Source: Spirogloea muscicola (taxonomy: Eukaryota; Streptophyta; Zygnematophyceae; Spirogloeales; Spirogloeaceae). From it: a DNA stretch of 64,000 nucleotides. Where the stretch lies: positions 589,614 to 653,613 of the forward strand of contig WELB01000047.1 in NCBI GenBank assembly GCA_009602725.1, written 5' to 3'. How positions within the stretch are numbered: the first letter of the stretch is position 1; each line of letters opens with the position of its first letter. Below, one piece after another: positions 22,601 to 32,280 of the stretch. The notes below the pieces were generated by a model. The model was not told the origin of the DNA. It searched no databases and was given only the letters and a program-made list of their open reading frames with translations. The translations under genes were made by a program, and so were the position numbers.

Positions 22601-22892
22601 GGCGGAGCTCGTGTCACCTCCGGCGTCCCGAGGAAGACCAGGCGGCTGCGGCGGCCGCCGTATCCTCCGCCGCCGCCGCCGTCGTTGCTGCCGTCGCCAC
22701 CGTCGCTGGCGCCGCCACTGCCGCCATCGCTGCAGCTGGCCGCGGTAGAAGCGGCGGCAACTGCGGCCTTGAGGCGCAGCGGGGGCGCAGTGCTCGCTCG
22801 CGACGCCGAGCTGAGGGCCCGGGCGGGGTGGCGGGCCCAAAGGCGGCCCCAGCGCGGCCCNCGGCCGCGGCGGCGGTGGCGGCGGCGGCCAT
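19645..22892 (-). CDS. Methionyl-tRNA formyltransferase (organellar)
   Basis: It formylates initiator Met-tRNA for plastid or mitochondrial translation, using 10-formyl-THF. Ordered exons on the minus strand: 'RSRLVFLGTPE' (about 22655-22620), 'VAAGVLSRLLDAASEPYAQY' (about 22480-22420), 'VAAVVSQPPSSRGRGRK' (about 21995-21850), 'LKPDLCVTAAYGNVLPQRF' (about 21640-21530), 'VNIHPSLLPLYRGASPVQRA' (about 21354-21283, containing the family H-P-S-L-L-P motif), 'TGVSVAFTVQAMDAGPIIAS' (about 21190-21080), 'LGTDLLLKELPSIVDGTA' (about 20935-20790) and 'RGFAGWPGTK' (about 20256-19995). It ends 'ARDFWNGLRGRKLL' with TAG 19645-19647. The N-terminus is the weak point: an Ala/Gly-rich, probably transit-peptide region contains the n at 22861, and the frame of the ATG at 22890-22892 does not match the 'FLGTPE' frame as sequenced. 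Confidence 0.88.
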
Positions 22893-23260
22893 GGCCGGCC
22901 TCGTCGCCGATGAGGTTCTGCTTGTTGAGCAGCGCTTGACGGTGGGAGTTATATATAACGACATCCTTATTGGCATTTGATGTGCCCATCAGCAACCTCA
23001 GACGACATCGTCACAATGCGATGTATCGGAAGGGGTGCAGATAGAAATTCTCTTCGTAAACCTCATGAGATACCTGAGGCTCTCATCATAACACCACTAA
23101 AACCCATATCCATAGCTTGTTGTGCAGTCACAACACCAATAGTCTACCAATCGTTGTTCCAAGTGCGATTGTCAGTAACCATTTCTTCTTATTCATCAAT
23201 ATGAAGAAAACCTAAGGGGCAAAGTTGCGCGGTGACCATCAAGTGAAAGATAAGGACGCT
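22893..23260. other. Upstream of the formyltransferase gene, no gene seen
   Basis: Ordinary AT-balanced sequence to about 23215, probably including its promoter. No motifs or exons recognised. Confidence 0.3.
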
Positions 23261-23545
23261 TCCAGGAGAGGGCGGTGGCTGGGAGAGGCCAGCCCAGAAA
23301 AAGAATGAACAATGTTCGAAGGGGCCAAGGAAAGAGCAAGCGCGGCCAGATTAACTGGTGGCTGGGAGATGCCAGCCCAAAGCAACGGACAAGGTCTGAA
23401 GGAGCCGGAGGGTAAGGACTGAGACAGCAGCAAGCGGATTCTCCGGCTCCTCTTTCTTTGGCTTTGGACATTGTACATTCTTTTTTGGGCTGGTTTTTCC
23501 AGCCCCTATCCTCGATGGGCGAGCCCTTCTCTCGATTCTCAGTGA
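23261..23545. repeat. Cluster of three stem-loop tails
   Basis: Minus-sense tails at about 23262-23310 ('ggcggtggctgggagaggcc', subtype 4) and 23355-23400 ('ggctgggagatgccagccc'), and a plus-sense subtype-3 tail at about 23470-23535 ('cattcttttttgggctgg', 'ccagcccctatcctcgatgg'). Opposed orientations show separate insertions or rearrangement. Confidence 0.55.
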
Positions 23546-24165
23546 CCTCTAGTCAGTTGATGCAACTCTGAATAGCTAGCAGGCGGAAAGACGTCGCTCT
23601 GATGGAAGCCGGAGGCCGCCGCCAATGCGGGGACCGCGAAGGCAAGGGACCGCTGCAAATTCTTTTTAGCCACCAGTTAATCTGGCCGCGCTTGCTTGTG
23701 CAAAGAGATGGCCAAGTGCATCCGGAAGACTTGGGCGAGGGACCCGGCGACGTTGAAGCCAGGCCACTCGCCCTGCTGCCCATGGCGGCGGGCCGCTGCT
23801 CGCCGCGCAAGGTGGTGAAGCAGGTCAAGCCATTTTGCGCCGAGGGTTCCGTGTATGTCGACAGCGAGTGGGACAAACTCGTCTCCCACCGGGTGATCTG
23901 AGTATTTCCGTTCCTTGGCGCCTGCCGCTTGGCGGACTTCGTAGCCCGTCTCCTCCGACGAGCGTTTGGCGCTCCTGGAATCAAAAGAGTCAGTCGTGAC
24001 AACGTCGGCAATGAGCCGAGGCCCCCCGCCGAGCGCACTGGCAACGAGATCTGCGCGCCGGGTGTGGAGGCGGCCAGCCGTCCCAGCGGTCGGAGGCATG
24101 ATGCTGGTACTCTCGAGCGCCAGTGTAACCGGCCTCCACGAAAGTGCCAAACATGGCATTGCGTA
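23546..24165 (-). mobile_element. LINE-like element fragment with restriction-like endonuclease domain
   Basis: On the minus strand 'RRADLVASALGGGPRLIADV' followed by 'VTTDSFDS' gives the D..D core of a PD-(D/E)xK fold. Then come 'RKYSDHPVGDEFVPLAVD', 'HGTLGAKWLDLLHHLA' and 'GSLAQVFRM', and the C-terminal 'ELHQLTRGH' near 23546. The same order is seen at 53.2-53.8 and 56.6-57.3 kb. About 45 bases of unrelated repeat ('ccagttaatctggccgcgc', also at 23340, 30465 and 40088) interrupt it near 23645-23695. It is 5'-truncated before the zinc knuckle. Confidence 0.7.
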
Positions 24166-24395
24166 GCAAGTCGTGGGTGCCGGTCCGCTCCTCTCCCGCG
24201 AGCTACTCAGACCTGATGTTGCTCACTCGTGGGTACTGAGCTTCCCTCTACATCGTCTCGGTGTTCTGCAGTGTTTTGTAGTGTAGTCCTTTTTCCGGCT
24301 CCTCTTTTTTTGGCTTTAGACATTGTCCATTCTTTTTTGGGCTGGCTTTGCCAGCCCCTCTTCTCTATGGGCGCGCACTTCCCTCTCCCCGTGCG
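24166..24395 (+). mobile_element. LINE-like element end: C-terminal codons plus subtype-1 tail
   Basis: 'gcgagctactcagacctgatg' encodes the family ending 'ASYSDLMLLTRGY', whose stop lies in 'tactgag'. The full subtype-1 tail follows: 'gtgttttgtagtgtagtcc', 'ttttccggctcctc', 'gacattgtccattc', the stem-loop 'gggctggctttgccagcccc' and 'tctatgggcgcg'. This copy shows directly that the tail is the 3' untranslated region of the element. It abuts the opposite-strand copy to its left, head to head. Confidence 0.7.
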
Positions 24396-24429
24396 CACCG
24401 GAGCATATGGGCCGCCAAAGACGCCGCAT

Positions 24430-24895
24430 CAGGACTGCGCTCGCTCCTCACTTGTAGTCATTCTAACATTGTAGTCATAACTCATAGTCATCATCAGTGG
24501 TCCATCCTCCACCACTTCTGCGATAGCGCTTTTGACCCCTTCGAACCTTGTCTTTTCGGGCTGGCTTCTCACAGCCCTTGCCACCTCCATCGTACACCCG
24601 TTCTGACATAGCGTTCTAGGCCCCTCCGTCACTTGGCCCATTCGAACCTTTGTCAATTCTTTTCGGGCTGGCCTTCCACAGCCCTTGCCCCCGTTGGGAG
24701 AGCCACTTCTCTTGCCACCTCTGAGAGAGCCACTTTTTTCTCACATCTGCATTGTCTATGTGTTTTGCAGTGTTTTGTAGTGTAGTCCTTTTTCCGGCTC
24801 CTCTTTCTTTGGCTTTGGACATTGTCCATTCTTTTTTGGGCTGGCTTTGCCAGCCTCTCTTCTCTATGGGCGAGCACCTCCTCCTCTCACAGCCA
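24430..24895 (+). repeat. Three further stem-loop tails in tandem
   Basis: Subtype 2 at about 24500-24595 ('gaaccttgtcttttcgggctgg', 'cacagcccttgccacc'); subtype 2 again at about 24620-24735 ('gcccttgcccccgttgggag', 'gagccacttct'); subtype 1 at about 24770-24875 ('gacattgtccattctttttt', 'gggctggctttgccagcc'). All are plus sense, as expected for repeated 5'-truncated insertions in one orientation. Confidence 0.6.
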
Positions 24896-25084
24896 TCGCC
24901 CTCTACTGAAGCGTCATTCTTCCCTCTATTCGCTCATCCCATTTCTGCTAGAGTAGGATCTTGTAACACAGGAATTTAGTCTATCATAGAATCGGTACAA
25001 CAAACGAGATAACGCTGGGCTGGTTAATCACAGCCTTCGGTACTGGAAGAGAATTTCTCCCTAATTGGACAAAAGGAACCCGAT

Positions 25085-25375
25085 CTGTTGATTTCGCGAC
25101 GCAGTAAGCGGGAGGGGACGCGTGGCGCGCGTCTCCCGCCTGCCTCCTTCCTCCTCCCCTTCCTCCTTCCCGGCAGGGGCAGCCGCGCGCGGCCCGCTGG
25201 GGCGCCTCCCTCCCGGCGGACCGCCCACTTCCCTCCTCCGAGCGCCGCGGAGCTCCAACCGGCCGGCCCGCCTCCTCCCTCTTCCCTCCTCCTCCTTCCC
25301 GGCCGAGGCAGCCGCGAGCGAGCTGCCGGGGACCTCCCTCCTCCTCGCTACCCGCTACCCGGAGACTGGTCTCTC
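25085..25375. repeat. GC-rich block with an inverted copy at 46.3-46.5 kb
   Basis: Cytosine/pyrimidine-rich sequence with 'gcagccgcgcgcggcccgctgg' and 'gagcgccgcggagctccaac'. The reverse complement, with the same features in reverse order, lies at about 46288-46530. Its edges touch tail repeats on both sides. No coding frame is convincing. Confidence 0.6.
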
Positions 25376-25429
25376 TAATCTGCGTCTGCTCGACATAGTT
25401 CAAATCGCATCCAGTGGCCACCTGAATCG

Positions 25430-25540
25430 CTGTTTGGTTCCACGCTTTTCCGGCCCCTTACAATTTGTACCTCCTTTTTCTGGGCTGGCGCATAGTCGCC
25501 ATCCTCTGCTGGAAAAGCCTTCCTCCCTCCTCCGACTGCA
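25430..25540 (+). repeat. Diverged stem-loop tail just upstream of the LOB gene
   Basis: 'cctccttttt ctgggctggcgc' followed by 'gtcgccatcctctgctggaa' keeps the layout of subtype 4 (C..TTTTTnTGGGCTGGC, GCC, CTCTACTGGAAG). Confidence 0.4.
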
Positions 25541-25744
25541 CCACCTCAGGCCAAGGCCGCGCCTCGCACTGGCCGCTCCATGGCAGCAGCTGCAGGCAGA
25601 CATTGGCCGCTCACTTGCGTCTCAAGCAGCTCTCTCGCCCCACTTGCTCGCATGCACTTGTGCGCGCACCAGCTCGTCGTAGCTCGTCGGCCACTCTGTC
25701 ACGCTGCAGCGGCGTCCGCAGACCCCTGCGGGCCCTCCACCGCC

Positions 25745-26871
25745 ATGGCTGACCCTGGCCCCACCGAACCAGGGCCAGCAAGCGGTCCGTCAAAGAAGCG
25801 TCCTCGGGGCCGCCCATCCCCGACCAGGAAGGCTTGCTCTGCCTGCCGCCTCAACGCGAAGCCGTGCAAAGTTGATTGTGTGCTGACCGGCACAGTCTAC
25901 AAGCCGTTCAGCGAGGCGACAGTCGCGCGCTTCGAAGAGATCCAATCTGCATTTGGCAGAGACCACATCTCCAAGCTCTTGAAAAACGTGGGTGACGATG
26001 CTACAGGATGCAAACGCAACGCATTACTAGAAAGGTACCACTCTCGCCACTCATGCTCCACTTCGCCTTTTCTGGCAGCTGTGGCACTTTCCAAAGACAA
26101 AGTCCTGCGCTTCGCAGTCGCTAGATCTGCTTACGGACCCTTGTAAATGACTCCCGCCAGATCCAACTGTGTGTCATCCAACCCCATCGTCGCCCTCCCT
26201 TCCATTGCGACGGGGCTGCACTCCATACCTCCCCAGCCACTTTCCGCTCTTCCTAATTGGTGCCTCGCCACAAGCAACAGCAAGCAATTCTGAAGTATGA
26301 AGCAATTTTTGTGGGTGCTGCAGGCTACACTTTCTCGGGGAGCGCCTTGAGCACACAATTGAGTTGCTGACGCAGATCCAAGCAATTGAGAAAGAAATCA
26401 AGGTAAGGAGGCCGCAGGAGCACGAGCCAGTACTGATTCTGAGGAAATGGACCTAGTCTTTCTTGTAGCACCCAATCGAGATAATGTCTGCATCCTATTC
26501 TCTCTAGCACGCTGGTTCAGCCTGTTTCATGGCATGCTTTCAGCTGGCAAAGTACCCGATATATTTACCAGAGGTCAAGTGTTGACCTGATAGCATTGTA
26601 TGTGGAACAGGATGAAGGGGCCAGCTTGAAATTGGATACCGCTGAGAAGGTTGGGCTCGAATGCCTGACTGAGTGGACTACATTCAGAAAGCAAATGAAC
26701 ATCTGAATGAATCTCGCTTGTTTTACCCATTAATATATCTAGGACTAAAGATATTTTCTCTCCGTAATGCTATCTCCTTCTCACAATCAGAACGAGGCCG
26801 GCAGAATAGATGCAATCGACAAAAGAATGTGCGACTTGCGTTTGCATCGTAGCAGACGAGCAGAGGCCTAG
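25745..26871 (+). CDS. AT-hook plus LOB-domain (LBD-like) DNA-binding protein, 162 aa, four exons
   Basis: Exons 25745-26034, 26324-26402, 26611-26649 and 26791-26871 all have GT..AG borders and join in frame to 162 codons plus TAG. Residues about 17-27 read 'KKRPRGRPSP', an AT-hook core (RGRP). Next is 'CSACRLNAKPCKVDC', exactly the CX2CX6CX3C zinc motif of plant LATERAL ORGAN BOUNDARIES proteins, then 'ARFEEIQSAFGRDHISKLL', like the GAS block. Exon 2 gives 'RLHFLGERLEHTIELL', a leucine-spaced helix where LOB proteins carry the Leu-zipper-like motif. Exons 3-4 are charged and end 'HRSRRAEA'. The ATG at 25745 is chosen because upstream codons in the same frame look non-coding. Probable nuclear transcription factor; targets unknown. 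Partial copies at 32, 36 and 42 kb show it is duplicated. Confidence 0.78.
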
Positions 26872-27490
26872 TCATGTCGCCCAAGCCTTCTCAGAAGGAA
26901 GAGAGGCAGAGAGAAGGGAAGAGATGAGGAGGCACAGAGAAATATAGACAGGTGTGAATCAGGGGAGGAGAAGGGGGGAGTGAGGACAATGGCCTTCGCC
27001 TGATCTTGCACGCATGATCGTGTGCAGCAAGGAAAGTGCTTCTGCAAGGGGGCCGAAATCGTGTATCGGCAGCAAGTTAACATAGAACGAGAAAAGGAAT
27101 GCTAATACATGAGAGAGTACTTGTGGCCTCGATGGGCATGGCAAGGCCAAGGGACTCCGGGCATACAATGTCGTGTGTCGTGTCGGGTCACTTGCACAAG
27201 CATGCAATGCAAGCCCGGGTAACGCCTCATAAGTGTAACGATGTCACATTGCAGAATTTGTCAACCCCACAGCAAAGACGGCCAGATCCTTGGAGAGCTT
27301 AGGAACCCCATGACGCGGACGAGCGAGGAAGCTGGTCTGCTTCTTTGAGAAGAAGCATGACGCAAGCCGGAGTCGTGGTGCGAGTCACCGTGGTGCTCGT
27401 GTGGGAAACGGCGATGGAAGTTGACCGGTGTGACGACCACACTCAATGGTAGACTGTAACTGGTTTGACGACGACATCAACAGTGAACAC
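26872..27490. repeat. LOB 3' flank, duplicated at 41.1-41.9 and 45.8-46.3 kb
   Basis: Non-coding flank present inverted at about 41880-41100 and again in part at about 46250-45890. Shared landmarks include 'cgtgtcgggtcgcttg'-type sequence, 'ggaaccccatgacgcggacg' and 'cactcaatggtagact'. No open frame is conserved between the copies, so it looks like flanking DNA carried along with the LOB gene. Confidence 0.6.
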
Positions 27491-27529
27491 ACACGTCCCA
27501 CTGCATACTTGCTGTGTCTATCAGAGGGC

Positions 27530-28820
27530 TAGAAATCACATTGTGTTAGGTACCAGCCTGTCTAGACCTTCCCATTGCAAGGATGGGCTTCTCAATCTCA
27601 TTCCCTGTCGCAGATGCTACTGAAAAGCAAGGATGCGGAGCTGCAACAGTCACACGCCGCCGGCCCACAGCTTTTGGCCGATGATGTAGGTGTTGTCCCA
27701 GGCGGTAAGACCAGCTGACCCACATTCTGCTGGAATGGATGTGCAGAAATTCAGAATCGAGGTCAAGACAACTTGGAGTAGATGGCTGGTCAAGCTCATG
27801 TCTTGACCTTGACGCAAATCCCGAGTGGACGTTACCTCTGGAGATCGACGTCGTCACTAACCCTGCATAAAACATCGCGCCGCCACTTGACTAGAACAAT
27901 GACAGGTGGGTAGACAATGGTGCTCACAACCACATCATTGATGTCAATGAGCAAGTCGTCAAGCGCAACAAGTGCAGCCTAAGTAGAGTCTCAGATAATG
28001 TATTGGCAGCGAGCTGCAAAGACTTAGGCATGCCTGCAGTTGGCAAGATCAGTGAAGCTCTACTCCATGTCAGGAAGGCTGTAGCCTTCCAAACAGTGGG
28101 CATCAGCTTTGTACAAGGAGTGGCTGACTCTCGGTTGCTACGGTGGTTGATCTGTGGTTTACTTACTACACCCTGGATGGAAGGCGGCTCGGAGAAGCAC
28201 AACCACAAGGGGGAGTCTTCAATCACCAAGAAATGGGCGCAGCTTTGCTGCTGCCTGCTGCGGCAGGCCCTCGTTGCACCCCTGCTAATGCGTGCTGCTG
28301 CAGCCCGTCGCAGCTGCCCGAACCTGCGGCTCGATGCCGGCTCTCTGTAAGTAGTCCAAGGCTGCTCACCATGAGTACAGTTGCTGGCTTTTGCCCGGGA
28401 CAAGGGGTTGCCGCCTGTTACCTCCGGGCACCCCCGGGCAAGGCACTCCACTGCGTAGTGTGCGTGGTACTTCACGATGTAGGGCATTCGCTCCTGCACC
28501 CCCTGTGACCAGACTCAATCAGGTTCTGACCCCCCTTTGTGTTTTGAGTGAATGAGTAAAAGCAAGCTACCCACCTTGGCCTCTCCATCACTACACATTG
28601 CTGAATCACTTAGAAAGAGAAGCGCAACGAGGGACGCCTTGTGAGGGGCATGTTAATACTTGAAATACACTGCTTGCAATTTCGACTATAGCCTTACTGC
28701 ATCATCTTTTAGTCGTGTAGGAGTACCCTCCAGCAGGTGAGTCCCCTCGAGGCCAAGTCGTGAAATGTCGGTGAGACACCAGACAAGGCCGGACCTTTTG
28801 AAGATCACCCTCAGTTTGCC
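27530..28820 (+). repeat. Duplicated block, left copy (inverted copy at 37.6-38.96 kb)
   Basis: Begins near 'taggtaccagcctgtc' and runs through 'ggtgttgtcccaggcggtaag', 'ctccatgtcaggaaggctg', 'caccaagaaatgggcgcagc' and 'ccaccttggcctctccatca' to 'cagtttgcctccttaagaag'. The same landmarks occur in reverse order at 38960-37620, and the second half again at 44470-43760. Open frames exist (for example 28003-28350) but differ between copies. One conserved exon-like piece is better preserved on the right (38840-38630, minus). Confidence 0.7.
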
Positions 28821-28905
28821 TCCTTAAGAAGAGAGTCGCTTCCAGTAGAGGACGATGGCTGTGAGTGGCCAGCCGAGAAAAATGAATGAACAAAACATCG
28901 ATGGG
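28821..28905 (-). repeat. Stem-loop tail, subtype 4
   Basis: Minus sense: 'cttccagtagaggacgatgg', 'ctgtgagtggccagccgag', 'aaaatgaatgaacaaaacatc'. It continues toward 29000 with the 'cactcagtaaccc' end of the element's coding frame. Confidence 0.5.
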
Positions 28906-30050
28906 CCAGAGGAAGTGCTAAGGCACACAGTGACTCAGGTGGCCACGAGGCACTCAGTAACCCTTTGAAGAAGAGGCATTCAGTAACCCCTTTAGCTGCG
29001 CATCTGTCGTTCTTGCGGCGACGAGTGTCGGCCACGTGCCAGGTCGGCCACGTGCCAATTAGGGCGTAGAAACGTAACCACCTGGGTCAACGCTCACAGT
29101 GAGTGAGAACGTTACACTCCACGTCAGAAGGCCCGTAGCCTTTCATAAAGTGGGCATCAGCTTTGTCCAAGAAGTGACTGACTCTCGCTTGTCAAGGCGG
29201 GCAGGCCTGAGGAGTCGAGGGACGAGGCGTTCTGTTAGGTGACAATCGCTTCAAAAGGCCACTACGTAAGAGGCTGATCAAGAAGGCCCACGCGGCTTGA
29301 CCAACTAAAGCCGCGTTTGTTGTCGTCCACACCTTCAAGGGCAGTGCATCTTTGCGGGATAGAACGCTTCAGCATGCTTCCTGGTCCCATTCTCACTTTG
29401 ACATTTTCGACGTAGTTACTGGCCGCCTCTAGGGAAATTTCGTGTATTTGAAACAAACGAAGGCCAAACGGCCAAGTACAAAGGCAAGCACATCTTAAGA
29501 CCTACATAACCTACAGTAGATTGACCCGCTCAGTAACCACGGGTCAAAGAAGAAAGGCGCGCGGGGCGCATGAAATGAAAAGGGAGGCCAATTCAAGCCA
29601 ATACACAGTTCAAGCAGAGGCGAGTGCAAACTAAACAAGGCTACATAATACGGAGACCTAAACTAAGGTGCCTAAGGTGACATTAGTACCCACGGGAGAG
29701 CACAAACAAATCGGACAAGCTAACTTGGGGAGCTGGAGCGCCGCCACGAAAGCCGGAGGCCTGACTTAGAGCGCGCCCTGCACGTTGATGAAAACAGAAA
29801 GGTCAAAACATAAAGGTCGCTAACCGATGCCTGGATACTAGATGGCAGATACGAAGCCCTTCTGCCGCCAACTAGAGCTCGCCCAGCTTTCTGGTGCAAA
29901 CCATTAGCCTGAGCACGCTGCAAACAGGCCGAAACTCGTCGTCGCAACAACGACAGATAGCAGCTGGCAAGCCCATCTCAGCCGGGAACACATCTGCATG
30001 TCGTGTGTAGCCTAGATTGGCTATGTTATGAAGGAGAGTAAGGAACCGAG
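28906..30050. other. Repeat-rich stretch without an assigned gene
   Basis: Contains 'gtcggccacgtgcca' twice at 29022-29060 and a piece shared with about 29.1 kb of the neighbouring block ('gcatcagctttgtccaag'). An open minus-strand stretch lies at 29456-29262 ('FQIHEISLEAASNYVENVKV'). The motif 'caaatacacgaaat' near 29450 (minus sense) recurs near 57750. Nothing could be assigned to a family. Confidence 0.3.
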
Positions 30051-30053
30051 GAC

Positions 30054-30491
30054 CTAAGCAGCCGAAATGTCGATTGCCGCTGGCAAGAGCTGATCACATC
30101 GGGGGTAATCGGAGTAGTGCTGCAACTTTCTTTGTTCAGCACTGCCCACTGCGTGGCCAGCGATGTGTGTCGATGCTGGACCATTATAGGCCTCCGTAAC
30201 CATAATATCGACCAAAGCACTTGGTCCTCCACCAGGTTGCACGCTCACAATGTTAAGTGTGCGGCGATGATGACGTCCCTGGGCATCCGTGGTGATAGGC
30301 ATGATGTTGTTCACTTCCACGACCGCACGGTACCCGGCGTTGCGCATCAAACCCGCCAGAGCATCACGAAGGAGGTTGTGGAAAAGCGCACCGAAAGGGC
30401 ATGCCCTTATGGTTGATCGGCACAGAAGCACTGGACAAAGTGCAGGAAGGCTTTCCCAAAGAGAAAGCGCGGCCAGATTAACTGGATCCAA
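30054..30491 (-). mobile_element. Diverged LINE-like endonuclease-domain fragment
   Basis: On the minus strand 'RDALAGLMRNAGY' is followed by a degenerate core ('PGGGPSALVDIMVTEAY') and 'HYSDYPRCDQLLPAAIDI'. The order matches other copies (helix before the core, D..D strand pair, KY..P..F.PLAID), but the sequence is far more diverged. This suggests an older subfamily. Confidence 0.5.
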
Positions 30492-30699
30492 AGCGAATGG
30501 CGCTGAGGATTATCAAGCGGGCAACATTTCCCGTCAATTTGTAGAGAACAAGCATAGAATCGTGTCTTACTGGGAACGACAACAAATATATAGTTGTAGA
30601 GTTCAGACGCTGCGGTCCAAGCGTAGTGAATGTCTTACCAAGTGGCTCATGGCGTCTATGCTGGTATTGAGTGTCCGTTCGCAGAAGTCAGGGAGATTA

Positions 30700-31010
30700 G
30701 TTTCGTCGGTTTTGCGCCTTCAGGCCCTTTCAGACCTTGTTCACTCCTTTTGTTCATTCATTCTCACAGCCATTGCCTTACATTGGAAGAGCTGTTTCTT
30801 TCTTATCATGCGTCTTCTGCTCATGCCGGACCCAAACAGTTTTATGGCGACCTCTCATAGTATCGTCATTGCCTTACATTGGAAGAGCTTTTGCTCTGGG
30901 CTTGCCTCTAACAGCCATTGCCTTACACTTGCGGGATAGTGTCTTCTACGTTCTTGTTCATTCTTTTGTCTGGGCTGGACTCGCAGAGCCACCGCCCTCT
31001 AGGTAGCCTC
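30700..31010 (+). repeat. Run of degenerate stem-loop tails
   Basis: At least four partial tails: 'ccctttcagaccttgttcac' (30724), 'cagccattgccttacattgg' (30767), the same phrase at about 30870 and 30915, and 'cattcttttgtctgggctgg' (30959). All plus sense. 'ccattgccttacattggaagagc' is repeated, so this is a small internal duplication. Confidence 0.5.
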
Positions 31011-31164
31011 CTACTTCCTCTATTGGCAGAGACAGGGAACACGCAGCTAATTGGATCGCCCACGTGTCGGCTTAAGAGGTCCCTCATCGTCTGCCGCGTC
31101 GGGATCTGCCGGATCTGACGGCAAAAGGGCGCCCGCTGATTTCGAGGTCATCCCTGCCGTCCCT

Positions 31165-31430
31165 CCCCGTCTTTACTCTTCAGGCCCCGCAGTCGCTGCT
31201 TAGCTCGTAGTTTGGCCCCTTCGAACCTTGTCAATTCTTTTCGGGCTGGCTTCTCACAGCCCTTGCCCCCATTGGGAGAGCCACTTCTTCTATTTTCCCT
31301 ATATCAATTCTGTAGAAGAAGTGGCTCTCCCAATGGGGGCAAGGGCTGTGAGAAGCCAGCCCGAAAAGAATTGACCAGGTTCGAAGGGGCCAAAGTACGA
31401 GCTAAGCAGCGACTGCGGGGCCTGAAGAGG
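31165..31430. repeat. Near-perfect inverted repeat made of two subtype-2 tails
   Basis: Left arm about 31170-31290, right arm about 31315-31428, loop about 25 bases. The left arm runs 'caggccccgcagtcgctgc', 'ggccccttcgaaccttgtca', 'gggctggcttctcacagccc', 'cccattgggagagccacttc'. The right arm is its reverse complement with very few differences visible by eye (for example ttgaccagg against ccttgtcaa). Confidence 0.8.
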
Positions 31431-31479
31431 CTATGGCAGAACGGGGGAGGATGGACCACTTAGTAGTTACGAGTGAGGA

Positions 31480-31945
31480 GCCTCACATCCGACAGACTAG
31501 CTGCCGGTAAACTATCCCCAAAATAAGAAAGAGCGCAAAGAAGAGATATCGAGCCATTCCGTTCCGATCGCAACCCTCCCCTTTTTCGTCCTGGTCCAAA
31601 TTGCTATGATCAGGCGACGCACCGCTTGTCGCCTTCTCCGAAAGTACAAATGAGAACTTTAAGTCATTCAGTTTCCTTTTCCTTACCAAGTCCCGCACCG
31701 CACTCTGGGGCCTATCCGATTTAACCAGGGGCCCGCCCCTCGCATGGAAGAGCTGTTGTTCCCTCCCACCTCCCCCCCCGGCAGTTGAACCTGTCTACTC
31801 AGCGCGCTCCGTCTCCACTAGCGCCGCCGCGCCGCCGCCGCTCTCCGCCTGCCTGCATGCACAGCTGGCCGCGACGCCCGCCGCCCCGTTCGCCTGCGCC
31901 CCGGCGGACGCGCCTCGGTGGCTACTACTCGTCACGGTGAGCAGT
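31480..31945. other. Unassigned stretch
   Basis: AT-balanced sequence to about 31735 with an open minus frame ('NDLKFSFVLSEKATSGASPD') of unknown origin, then GC-rich sequence to about 31930. The first part could be organellar in origin, but no protein could be named. Confidence 0.25.
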
Positions 31946-31949
31946 GCCT

Positions 31950-32280
31950 AGGGAGGGCGACGGTGGGGTTCGAAAACACACGTGTGCATGTGGCGGGAGT
32001 TGAAAGGGCCCGCTGCAACTAAGCGACTGCGGCGCGCAGGACTTTTGGTTGATAAGTGCCACAGCCGCCAAAAAATTTGAAGTGGAGCATGAGTGGCGAG
32101 AGTAGTACCTTTCCAGTGATGCGTTGCGTTTGGACCCAGGAGCATCTTCGCTCACTTTAGGCAAGAGCTCGAAGATGCATTTTAGGCCAAATGCACGGCG
32201 CATCTTTTGCATCCGCGCAATTGTCGGCTTGCTGAAAGGCTTCCAGATGGTTCCGGTCAGCAAACACTCATAACCGCAAA
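31950..32280 (-). pseudogene. LOB gene copy, 5'-truncated, head-to-head with the next copy
   Basis: On the minus strand 'CLLTGTIWKPFSKPTIARMQ', 'AFGLKCIFELLPKVSEDA' and 'SKRNASLER' correspond to the LOB exon 1 of 25745-26034 from just before the last zinc cysteine onward. The first three zinc cysteines and the AT-hook are missing. Intron-1 sequence continues to about 31950. Confidence 0.7.

Noticed and set aside
31483-31698. Possible second organellar insertion
   Set aside because: AT-richer, with a plausible frame, but no mitochondrial or plastid protein could be recognised; left unassigned.
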